From Armatimonadota bacterium (GTDB lineage Bacteria > Armatimonadota > Fimbriimonadia > Fimbriimonadales > Fimbriimonadaceae), in assembly GCA_023423495.1 (NCBI GenBank), contig JAFAFM010000073.1:1-8219 (forward strand): a stretch of DNA of 8,219 nucleotides, written 5' to 3'. Below, piece by piece: positions 1 to 5,438 of this stretch (positions are counted from its first letter, which is position 1; the number at the start of each line of letters is the position of its first letter). The notes under the pieces were generated by a model. It was not told the DNA's origin and did no database searches. It saw only the letters and a list, made by a program, of their open reading frames with translations. A program made the position numbers and the translations under genes.

Positions 1-254
1 GGTCGAGGCAAAATGGGCGCGACAAAAGCATCCGGATCCTTTTTGAAAACGGCCACTTCTTTTGTATTGCAGAAGTAGTAGGCAACTCCTTTGTATAAAA
101 CTCCGGCGGCCGCCTTCTCTTTTCCGTGGCCCTCACCGGCCATGGAGCAGATTGCGCATTCCGCCTCTTTGGGCAGATCTTTCTTGGCGATGTCTTGAGG
201 CTTGTCCTGCAGTCCCATCAAGGCGAGAGAAACCAAGGCGATAACTATATTCAT
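1..254 (-). CDS. Secreted YHS/TRASH-like Cys protein (C-terminus beyond window)
   Basis: Only the first 84 codons are inside the window; the gene continues past base 1. Residues 1-16 form a short hydrophobic signal peptide (MNIVIALVSLALMGLQ), so the product is probably exported. The mature part has a CxxC pair (Cys33, Cys36, in ECAIC) and, after a short beta segment, Tyr-Tyr-Phe-Cys62-Asn followed by a VAVFKKDPDAF stretch. CxxC, then YYFC, then 'F..DP..F' is the layout of YHS/TRASH-type treble-clef metal-binding domains, which bind copper or other soft metals or accompany metal transporters. The usual fourth Cys, three residues after YFC, is not there (Asn-Thr-Lys-Glu follows). The ATG lies 3 bases after the stop of the upstream barrel gene with no clear Shine-Dalgarno, so translational coupling is likely. 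It is the fourth gene of the ArsR/metallothionein operon. What follows the domain cannot be seen. Confidence 0.72.
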   Translation of the reverse strand, partial: MNIVIALVSLALMGLQDKPQDIAKKDLPKEAECAICSMAGEGHGKEKAAAGVLYKGVAYYFCNTKEVAVFKKDPDAFVAPILPR

Positions 255-257
255 GAT

Positions 258-926
258 CTAGAATCCGAAGCTGAAGCTGATTCCCGGATGCTTCATCCAA
301 ATAAGCATTGCCGAAACGCTCCAATTCTCCTTTGTATAAGTTAAGAGTACGTGACTCTTACGTCCGTCATTCATAAACATCGTGCTTAGCCCCGGAGAAA
401 TCGAGTAGTTGATTCCGAACGGGAAGTTGAAGGCACGGTCGTGTTCTGAGTAGTTGATGGAGACGTACGGGGCCAACCTCCACTCCGGAATACTCTTGGC
501 AAACGTGATGTAATAGGCATGCGGACCCGCCGGCGTACCGATGCGGTCGCTGCTCGTACCGATGTTGATCATCGGCCGATCCTCCGTCTCCGTGGTAAGG
601 ATGTAGTTTCCGATAAAGCCGAGTTCATCCGCATTCGGGTTATATTCCAAGCCCGCCTGCAGTCGAGGCGTAAAGCGGTAAGTGGCTGTGAATCTGTACC
701 GAGGTCTCGGCAGATCGACATCCACAAACCTTGCGCTGAACGTCCACTTCTTATTAATCTCCCCCGGACCGAGGAAGCCGCCTTCGCCAGGTCACCCGGT
801 TCACGTTGGGACTTGCAGAGGACGGTTCTGTGGAAGTTGCCCCTGCTCTTTTGGAACCGGGACATTCTGTTGAGAGTTGGCTGCGCCCATGAGGGCGAAA
901 CCTACAAGGAGAAAAACTGATTTCAT
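258..926 (-). CDS. Signal-peptide beta-barrel protein with two in-frame UGA codons (UGA-x-x-UGA): selenoprotein candidate or interrupted CxxC protein
   Basis: From ATG at 926 one reading frame runs 222 codons to a TAG at 258, broken only by TGA at 801-803 (codon 42) and 792-794 (codon 45). Codons 1-18 are a clear signal peptide ending AANS, followed by Gln-Gln and a Pro-rich linker to codon 41. After the UGA pair come PGEGGFLGPGE and then alternating aromatic/polar strands to codon 222, ending in FSFGF. The C-terminal Phe and strand pattern suggest a small outer-membrane beta-barrel. No specific family is recognised. Read with Cys (or Sec) at the UGAs, the site is C-T-G-C-P, a CxxC-like motif just after the linker, which fits an operon of ArsR, metallothionein-like peptide and YHS protein. 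A part-gene model starting at GTG 723-725 would lack the signal peptide and would have no export route. Alternatives are two nonsense mutations, or two compensating indels or sequencing errors. The start lies 4 bases after the metallothionein stop, without a visible RBS. Confidence 0.6.
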
Positions 927-930
927 AAAC

Positions 931-1014
931 TTAGCAGCAATCGCAGTTTGGGCAGCCTTCTGGGCAGGTGCAAACTCCGTCTTCACAACACGGACAATTC
1001 TTGCAGTCACACAT
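931..1014 (-). CDS. Metallothionein-like 27-residue peptide with 11 cysteines
   Basis: ATG at 1012-1014 opens a 28-codon frame ending in TAA at 931-933. The product has Cys at positions 2, 4, 7, 9, 10, 15, 17, 21, 24, 26 and 27, giving CxC, CxxC, CxCC, CxC, CxxC and CxCC clusters. It has no aromatic residues and no His; the rest is Asp, Glu, Lys, Asn, Pro, Gly, Thr and Val. This composition is typical of metallothioneins, which chelate Cu(I), Zn, Cd or similar ions through thiolate clusters in the cytoplasm. Translation is strongly supported: a full AAGGAG sits 7 bases before the ATG, and the ATG overlaps the ArsR stop (ATGTGTGA), so the two are translationally coupled. It is much shorter than the BmtA/SmtA family (about 55 residues) and closer in size to short fungal copper metallothioneins, but no homology is claimed. 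It would be missed by gene callers with a 90-base or longer cutoff. Confidence 0.82.
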   Translation of the reverse strand: MCDCKNCPCCEDGVCTCPEGCPNCDCC

Positions 1015-1351
1015 TGATTAACTCCTTATGGATCGTTGTTGGAAACCCGAAGTGACCGGCGAGCGCCTTAAGAGCGTCGAAGTTCACACGGGCATAAAGC
1101 TCTCTACCACGTCGCTCCGTGAGAATTAATCCGGCGTCTCTCAGTGCGCCGAAATGCCTCGACATACTGCTTGGTGAGCAGGGAACCTTGCAGCGGACGT
1201 CACAAGCGGCTACCGAGCCAACTGTTCCGCCGTCGCATTGACCAGTTTCCAGGTCATAAACTCCTGCGCCTCCGCAACACCGAATGCACTCAAAGATCTC
1301 GAACCTTGTCGGATCGGAGAGGGCTTGAAGCATTCCCAATACAGAATCCAT
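1007..1351 (-). CDS. Cys-rich ArsR/SmtB-family metal-responsive repressor
   Basis: This 114-residue protein has the ArsR-family winged-helix layout. MLQALSDPTRFEIFECI (7-23) is the typical N-terminal helix with the family's 'L.DPTR..I...I' signature. SPSSMSRHFGALRDAGLI (59-76) is the recognition helix, and the wing ERRGRELYARVN (79-90) follows. It carries seven cysteines: Cys22, 25, 26, 39, 50, 54 and 58. Cys50-x3-Cys54-x3-Cys58 sits immediately before the recognition helix, near where ArsR/CadC-type sensors place their thiolate ligands. The 22-26 and 39 cysteines lie in an insert between the first helix and the DNA-binding helices. ArsR repressors release DNA when they bind metal, so this gene probably controls the operon it heads, though the metal (As(III), Cd, Zn, Cu or other) cannot be read from sequence. 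The start is ATG 1351; ATG 1333 (Met7) is a possible alternative. The last codons overlap the metallothionein start. Confidence 0.88.
   Translation of the reverse strand: MDSVLGMLQALSDPTRFEIFECIRCCGGAGVYDLETGQCDGGTVGSVAACDVRCKVPCSPSSMSRHFGALRDAGLILTERRGRELYARVNFDALKALAGHFGFPTTIHKELINV
1015..1027 (-). promoter_or_regulatory. Strong Shine-Dalgarno for the metallothionein-like gene
   Basis: AAGGAG at 1022-1027 (minus strand) lies inside the last codons of the ArsR gene, 7 bases ahead of the ATG at 1014. It is one of the best ribosome sites in the window. It fixes the start of the 27-residue peptide and shows that the short frame is translated in its own right. Confidence 0.75.
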
Positions 1352-1356
1352 GCCCT

Positions 1357-1389
1357 ATCATACTTGTTCGGAGACGCAATAGTTGTCAA
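1357..1389 (-). promoter_or_regulatory. Candidate promoter of the arsR-metallothionein operon
   Basis: On the minus strand TTGACA (1384-1389) and TATGAT (1357-1362) are good -35 and -10 hexamers, but they are 21 bases apart, longer than the sigma-70 optimum. TATGAT ends 5 bases before the ATG at 1351, so transcription from it would give an almost leaderless repressor mRNA. The long spacer could mean a metal-remodelled promoter, or that one of the two hexamers is chance. Confidence 0.35.
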
Positions 1390-1400
1390 AACAAACAACT
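1381..1400. promoter_or_regulatory. Perfect inverted repeat, candidate ArsR operator
   Basis: AGTTGT and ACAACT form perfect 6-bp arms separated by 8 bases (AGTTGTCAAAACAAACAACT on the plus strand). The repeat covers the TTGACA -35-like hexamer upstream of the arsR gene. Position and symmetry suit binding by a dimeric ArsR repressor. On the plus strand the right arm is followed by TTTATT, so a weak hairpin is the alternative reading. Confidence 0.45.
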
Positions 1401-1401
1401 T

Positions 1402-1806
1402 TTATTCGATGCAGATAGGATCGGAGTCTTTCTTCAGTCCAATCCTGCGTTGGACTGCATCCCACTGGATCTGCAGCCATGAGTATCGCGTGACCCGCCC
1501 CGCCGTAACGGTTTTATTATCGTCGAGCGTCACCTTTGTGACGCCCGGACCCGGCAACCCACCGGCAGGCGGTGGCTCGATAATCTTGGCCTTCCTTATC
1601 TCACCAGCGAGGCTAACCGGTACACCTTTCGGAAATACGAACTCGTGCACTACATAAGCGCCGTACTTTTCTTCGAATTCGTAGCCCGTGACCGTCTCGT
1701 CTCCACCGTAGCTCCGAATCCAGTTCAGGCCGTCGTCGCGCGGCCAGACCACCGCCGCCGTCGCACAGAGTGCAACTGCCGCCACAGCCAGCCATCGGCG
1801 CTTCAT
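1402..1806 (-). CDS. Hypothetical protein with N-terminal signal/anchor
   Basis: The 134-residue product begins KRRWLAVAAVALCATAAVVW, a positively charged start followed by one hydrophobic segment (about residues 5-20). It is therefore either exported or anchored by a single N-terminal helix with the rest outside the membrane. The remainder is soluble, with an acidic middle part (GGDETVTGYEFEEKYGAY, about 34-51) and a Pro/Gly-rich stretch (EPPPAGGLPGPG, about 77-88). It has two cysteines, one in the anchor and one near the C-terminus. I do not recognise a family. It starts at ATG 1806, 17 bases after the stop of the DUF6766 gene, with only a close AAGG before the ATG, and probably shares its transcript. 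Its stop is just beyond the inverted repeat that precedes the arsR operon. Confidence 0.68.
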   Translation of the reverse strand: MKRRWLAVAAVALCATAAVVWPRDDGLNWIRSYGGDETVTGYEFEEKYGAYVVHEFVFPKGVPVSLAGEIRKAKIIEPPPAGGLPGPGVTKVTLDDNKTVTAGRVTRYSWLQIQWDAVQRRIGLKKDSDPICIE

Positions 1807-1823
1807 CCTTGCATGATACAGCG

Positions 1824-2177
1824 TCAGGCTTTGCTGCCCATCTGCTTCCCAAGTTTGTCCAGCTTTTCCTCAATCCGGTTGAGCTGTTCTTCGGTTTTCA
1901 CGTCCTGATCCTTGGACTCATGACTGCCTTGATGGATGAAAATCGCCGTGAGGATTACGAACGTCAACAATTGAAGGAATTCTGACTGCCAGTTTTCGAA
2001 CGTGGCCTGAAGCCAGTGATAGCTGTAGCCTGACCATTCCGCAACCTCACCGTGCGATTTTTGCTCCTCCACATATTTCATCCACCCCGACCAGGCCTGA
2101 ATGATCCAGCTGAGAAAGAAAAGAATAGCGAGCACGATGCTCAATCCGTACTTTCCGAGCGGCCACTTTTTATTCAT
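1824..2177 (-). CDS. DUF6766-family membrane protein, single-unit form
   Basis: I start the gene at ATG 2177 (MNKKWPLGKYGLS...), preceded by AGGGA; the longer frame from 2246 would add a non-conserved basic stretch ahead of a normal membrane-protein N-terminus. The 117-residue product has a first membrane helix (about 13-32, LSIVLAILFFLSWIIQAW), a loop with EEQKSHGE, the strongly characteristic YHWLQATFENWQSEFLQ (about 53-69) leading into a second helix (LLTFVILTAIFI), and then HQGSHESKD. 'HFLEATFENWESEFLQ' followed by a helix and 'QRGS.ESKD' is what I know of the DUF6766 family. Those proteins are usually about 200 residues, with this unit occurring twice; here only one copy is present, followed by an amphipathic, probably coiled-coil tail (EEQLNRIEEKLDKLGKQMG). 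The function of the family is unknown. The following gene starts 17 bases downstream. Confidence 0.75.
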   Translation of the reverse strand: MNKKWPLGKYGLSIVLAILFFLSWIIQAWSGWMKYVEEQKSHGEVAEWSGYSYHWLQATFENWQSEFLQLLTFVILTAIFIHQGSHESKDQDVKTEEQLNRIEEKLDKLGKQMGSKA

Positions 2178-2300
2178 GACGTCCCTGCTTGTATGTGACT
2201 TCAGCGTATGCGTTCTTGGGGAACTCTTTACGCATTTCTGACACAAACTGGTCAGTCGCTAACGATCCTTTTGCGTCTCAAGCGGGTCTCCAGAAGAATC
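2178..2300. promoter_or_regulatory. Divergent intergenic region between the DUF6766 gene and the small acidic ORF
   Basis: These 123 bases must hold promoters for both directions. On the plus strand CTGACA (2238-2243) and AACGAT (2261-2266) are 17 bases apart, a weak sigma-70-like pair. A short inverted repeat, CTGAC (2238-2242) with GTCAG (2251-2255), overlaps it. I see no convincing minus-strand promoter. Confidence 0.3.
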
Positions 2301-2591
2301 ATGAGAAAGGAAAATGAGGATCCCGAAGAGCACTGGGAAACGATCGATAGCGCGCAGCTTCCCCACATGGAGGAAGCCCGGGACCAAGATGAGGTTGAGC
2401 AGGGCGAAGCAGTGACTCGTCGGGCCTTTGAGGGCGATGTCTTGGTGAACGGTGGCGTCGGCCCGCAACCGGACGAGCATCGAGGCAATGCATTAGGCGG
2501 CTTTGAATACAGCGAACGTGAGCGAAAAGAGCAACCAACATCGGAAGGAAGCACTGATGGCAACAATCGAGCGAACTCCGCTAAAAGATAA
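2301..2591 (+). CDS. Small acidic hypothetical protein overlapping the SDR start
   Basis: From ATG 2301 a 96-residue frame (MRKENEDPEEHWETIDS...) ends at TAA 2589-2591. The product is very rich in Glu, Asp, Gln, Arg and Gly, has no hydrophobic core or membrane segment, and looks intrinsically disordered. No family is recognised. Its last 35 bases overlap the following SDR gene in another frame, which is longer than a usual coupling overlap. The open frame extends upstream to 2208, but that extension is basic and different in character, and no RBS supports it. The ribosome site before 2301 is poor (AGAAG). It could be a real stress-type disordered protein or a chance frame filling the leader of the SDR gene. 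Favouring a gene are the clean ATG, the skewed composition, and the fact that 256 bp would otherwise be empty. Confidence 0.45.
   Translation: MRKENEDPEEHWETIDSAQLPHMEEARDQDEVEQGEAVTRRAFEGDVLVNGGVGPQPDEHRGNALGGFEYSERERKEQPTSEGSTDGNNRANSAKR
2543..2556 (+). promoter_or_regulatory. Shine-Dalgarno that sets the SDR start
   Basis: GGAAGGAAG at 2543-2551 lies 5 bases before ATG 2557. It decides in favour of the MATIERTP start rather than the TTG at 2503, and it lies within the 3' end of the upstream small acidic ORF. Confidence 0.65.
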
Positions 2592-3306
2592 GGCAGTAAT
2601 CGTGACGGGTGGCACAACTGGCATCGGGCGAAGCTTGGCCAAGAAGCTCGTCCATGAGGGAGCGAAGGTACTGATTTTTGGTCGGCATGAAAAAGAGCTT
2701 AAGGAGGCTCTCCAAGATATTCAGCCCAACGGCCAAGGAATGATCGAGGGCATGATCGCTGATCAAGCCATCTATGAAGATGTCGAGAATGTCTTCAAAA
2801 CGGCAGATGAGAAGCTAGGCGGGGTCGACATCTTGGTGAATAATGCGGCCCAGCCCGCCAGCAAGATAATCGACAGCGATTACGCTGAAATGAAGTACGT
2901 GGTCGAAACCAATCTGCTTGGATATATGGCCTGTTGCAAGTTAGCGATCGAGCGAATGAAAGAGAAGAAGTCGGGCCACATTGTCAACATTGGCTCGATG
3001 AGCGCCGACGCCGAAGATCCAAACAACGTGTATGTGGCCACGAAATCTGGCGTGCGCGGCTTCACAAAGTCTTTGGCTCCAGAAGCAAACAAGATGGGAA
3101 TTCGAGTCACCAACGTCGAGCCAGGTCTAGTTGGCACGGACATGACGAAAGAGACCACTACCGAGCAGGAGAAGTGGCAAGAAGAGGGCAAGATGTTGAA
3201 GGCAGAGGACATTGCCGACTGCGTGATTTATGCGGTAAGCCAACCCGAGCGCTGTGATGTGGAATTTGTCCAGATTCGTCCGCGATTGGAGTTGGAGGAA
3301 CAGTAA
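2557..3306 (+). CDS. Short-chain dehydrogenase/reductase (SDR), NADP(H)-type
   Basis: The start is ATG 2557, supported by AAGGAAG at 2545-2551; the longer frame from 2503 has no RBS. The 249-residue product is a complete classical SDR. TGGTTGIG (17-24) binds the dinucleotide, and Arg43 just after the second strand (LIFGRHEKE) favours NADP(H). NNAA (95-98) stabilises the fold, and Asn119, Ser147, Tyr159 and Lys163 (YVATK) form the catalytic tetrad. VEPGLVGTDM matches the conserved 'PG...T' loop. The C-terminus (EDIADCVIYAVSQPERCDVEFVQIRP) resembles the YdfG-like subgroup of 3-hydroxy acid/serine dehydrogenases, which oxidise or reduce small hydroxy acids and similar carbonyls in the cytoplasm. 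The exact substrate cannot be inferred. Its TAA overlaps the ATG of the next gene by one base (TAATG), so the two are translationally coupled and may act on related substrates. Confidence 0.92.
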   Translation: MATIERTPLKDKAVIVTGGTTGIGRSLAKKLVHEGAKVLIFGRHEKELKEALQDIQPNGQGMIEGMIADQAIYEDVENVFKTADEKLGGVDILVNNAAQPASKIIDSDYAEMKYVVETNLLGYMACCKLAIERMKEKKSGHIVNIGSMSADAEDPNNVYVATKSGVRGFTKSLAPEANKMGIRVTNVEPGLVGTDMTKETTTEQEKWQEEGKMLKAEDIADCVIYAVSQPERCDVEFVQIRPRLELEEQ

Positions 3307-5438
3307 TGGTAGAGGCCACCTCTTCCACTGCCTTGGCATTGAAGCCTGTCCTGGAATCGCCCGATAAAGTCATCCGCTCCGGTGATTTTGGAATGGGTAC
3401 GTATCGGGCGATCGCAGGCACCGATTCCTTGTGGCTGGAAGTGATGATAGAAGGCAAGGGAGGCTTTGCCCTCCGGGCTGGATATCTTTGTGGAAATAAC
3501 CTGCTTTCCGCGGAAAGCCTTGACGACGGCTACAGCCTGCAGTTCGTGTCCGGCATGATTCGAGTCACTGTGTCGGAGGAGAAGGGCGTATTGCGGGTCG
3601 TCTCAACCGTAACTCCGGACGCCGATCTCACCCTCCCGTTTGTCCCCCGCGATTTTTATCTAATCGACGCGGAGGGAAATGCGTTACAAACTGATGGAGC
3701 AGTTCACTGTGTTCAAACTGGACTGGCGGCTCCACTCGTTTACCTATCGCTGAATAAGCCCAAAGTAGGCACCTTCCTGTATTTCCAGAACCTGACTTCC
3801 CTTAACGAATATTTCCGTGCAACGAAAACGGTTCCCAACGAGGCTGTCGGGGGAAAGTGGCCGGAGCTTGGGACTCTACTGCCCGTATCCGCTGAAAATC
3901 CACTGCCCGCCGGGAAGGAAATCACTATTTCTGACGTACTCATCCAGTTCTCCCCCGAAATCCCGAAAGACGCTTTGGAAATGTCGGACATGTTCCTAAC
4001 ATTTCTGGGAAATATGTATCCGCAGCTCTCACCCGCGGACACCCAGCGGCATGATTGGCTCAAGCTCGCGGAGAAGAGCTTAAAGAACTTGAGTTCGGCC
4101 CCAGGGGCGCGCGTAACTCACTGGAACGAGACCTACCTGCATCCCTACGTGGATGCGGAATATCCCGACAGCATGGTCCACGCCAACGTGCTTAACGGTT
4201 TGATGGACTATGAGATTTGGACCGGGAAGAAGATTCCCCTGGCCGCCAAACTTCAAAAGAGCATTTCCAGGTTTTATGACCGCGAGTTGCAGACGACGCG
4301 TCGCTACCTGCCCAATGTCGGCAAAGACAAGGATGCCAATCAAGTCGACGGCTGGTATTTCATGCACCCGTTAATGAGTTTGGCCAGAATGGCAGGGAAC
4401 GACGTTCCTTGGGCTCGTAAGCAGTTTTTCGATTCTCTGGACATCCTGATCAAGTTTGCTCACAAGTTCAAGTATCGTTGGCCGGTATTTTTCAACTTAG
4501 AATCGGGCGAAATCACCAAGGCAGAAAGGCGAGATGGTGCTCCTGGTCAAACCGATGCCGCAGGCTTATACAGTTACGTCATGATGCAGGCTTATGGCTT
4601 GACAAAGGAAGACAGATATCTTGAGGAAGCCAAGAAGTCTCTGCTCGCGGTGCAGGGCTTGGGTTTTGAGCTGACCTACCAGACGAATATCACTGCTTGG
4701 GGCGTTACCGCCGCCACAATGGTATATCGAGAAACTCAAGATCCCCTCTTCCTAAAATCAGCCTCGCAGTTTCTCGCATCCTTCTTCCGATGCACTTCAC
4801 TTTGGGAATCCGACATTGAGCATGCCGAGCACTATCCCGTTTTTCTTGGCGCCCTCTGTCTAGACAAGGGACCGTATATGGCGATTTTCGAGTGCCATGA
4901 AGCTTATGAGGCACTGACTGAGGCTCTGTCTTTGGTAAATTGCGATCTTTCGGATTCGGCCAAACTTCTGATGGCGGAGTACATCCGCTTTACCCAAGAC
5001 CGGTCATGGTTCTATTTTCCGGAGCATTTGCCGAAAGAGGTCATTGCTGAAAAGGCAAAGAATGGTCGCAACGACCGCAAGCTTACGTTTCCTTTGGAAG
5101 ATCTGTACATCGACGGCCAGCAAGCAGGAAAAATTGGACAGGAAGTCTATGGCGTGGGAGCGGCCTTTGCCTACGTCACCAACTCCTATCACAAAACCGA
5201 AGGAGCGGACTTCCTCATCTATTGCGAGTATCCGATCGCTCAAAAAGAGGATCAGTCTGGATCCACGAAATTCCAAGTCCTGGGATCTCCTAATGCAAAC
5301 GCGGACTTAGAAATCCTTCCTCTGCCTAAGAGTCGTAAGAAAGTCAAGGTTGAAGCGTGGGTAAATGGTGAGCCTAAGGGATCGGTAGATAGCCTTTCTG
5401 TTCCAGGAAGCTCGGCAATCGAACTGAAATGGCAGTGA
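3306..5438 (+). CDS. Large cytoplasmic six-hairpin (alpha/alpha-toroid)-like protein, possible glycosidase
   Basis: This 710-residue protein has no signal peptide. Roughly residues 1-235 are beta-rich (FGMGTYRAIAGTDSLWLEV..., VPRDFYLIDAEGNAL...), as in the N-terminal beta-sandwich of many toroid glycosidases. About 240-590 is helical with repeated helix pairs and conserved-looking aromatic/acidic spots: THWNETYLHPYVDAEYPDS (about 270-290), QVDGWYFMHPLMS (about 345), GAPGQTDAAGLYSYVMMQAYGLT (about 412-435) and QTNITAWGVTAATMVYRET (about 460-478). The repeated 'G...A......T.D..YL..A......' helical hairpins are typical of (alpha/alpha)6 enzymes acting on carbohydrates. The end (about 590-710) is beta-rich again, with a Lys-rich strand RKKVKVEAWVNGEPKGS. 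I cannot assign a glycoside hydrolase family or a catalytic acid. The gene is coupled to the SDR by the TAATG overlap, suggesting a joint catabolic role. It ends in TGA. A non-catalytic or lyase toroid is an alternative. Confidence 0.6.
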   Translation: MVEATSSTALALKPVLESPDKVIRSGDFGMGTYRAIAGTDSLWLEVMIEGKGGFALRAGYLCGNNLLSAESLDDGYSLQFVSGMIRVTVSEEKGVLRVVSTVTPDADLTLPFVPRDFYLIDAEGNALQTDGAVHCVQTGLAAPLVYLSLNKPKVGTFLYFQNLTSLNEYFRATKTVPNEAVGGKWPELGTLLPVSAENPLPAGKEITISDVLIQFSPEIPKDALEMSDMFLTFLGNMYPQLSPADTQRHDWLKLAEKSLKNLSSAPGARVTHWNETYLHPYVDAEYPDSMVHANVLNGLMDYEIWTGKKIPLAAKLQKSISRFYDRELQTTRRYLPNVGKDKDANQVDGWYFMHPLMSLARMAGNDVPWARKQFFDSLDILIKFAHKFKYRWPVFFNLESGEITKAERRDGAPGQTDAAGLYSYVMMQAYGLTKEDRYLEEAKKSLLAVQGLGFELTYQTNITAWGVTAATMVYRETQDPLFLKSASQFLASFFRCTSLWESDIEHAEHYPVFLGALCLDKGPYMAIFECHEAYEALTEALSLVNCDLSDSAKLLMAEYIRFTQDRSWFYFPEHLPKEVIAEKAKNGRNDRKLTFPLEDLYIDGQQAGKIGQEVYGVGAAFAYVTNSYHKTEGADFLIYCEYPIAQKEDQSGSTKFQVLGSPNANADLEILPLPKSRKKVKVEAWVNGEPKGSVDSLSVPGSSAIELKWQ

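Noticed and set aside
258..725. Barrel protein starting independently at GTG 723-725
   Set aside because: This would lose the signal peptide and the first strand (coding-like sequence continues upstream to the UGA), and it has no ribosome site. I prefer the full frame from 926.
792..803. UGA read as Trp or Gly through a genome-wide alternative code
   Set aside because: TGA is the terminal codon of several clearly complete genes here (toroid protein, lipocalin-like protein, ATL, ArsR, DUF6766).
569..865. 98-residue minus-strand frame bridging the UGA pair
   Set aside because: It is a different frame with basic, low-quality composition. The signal peptide and barrel are in one common frame, so this is a shadow unless two compensating indels are assumed.
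519..920. 133-residue plus-strand frame opposite the barrel gene
   Set aside because: It is Arg-rich, has no domain, and runs fully antisense to a frame with a signal peptide and strand pattern.
1145..1482. Plus-strand frames opposite ArsR and the hypothetical gene
   Set aside because: They are shadows of a confident ArsR gene and its promoter region.
2252..2617. Minus-strand frames of 73-121 residues opposite the small acidic ORF
   Set aside because: The Ser/Arg/Pro-rich content and lack of RBS suggest shadows of the plus strand; they also overlap the SDR start.
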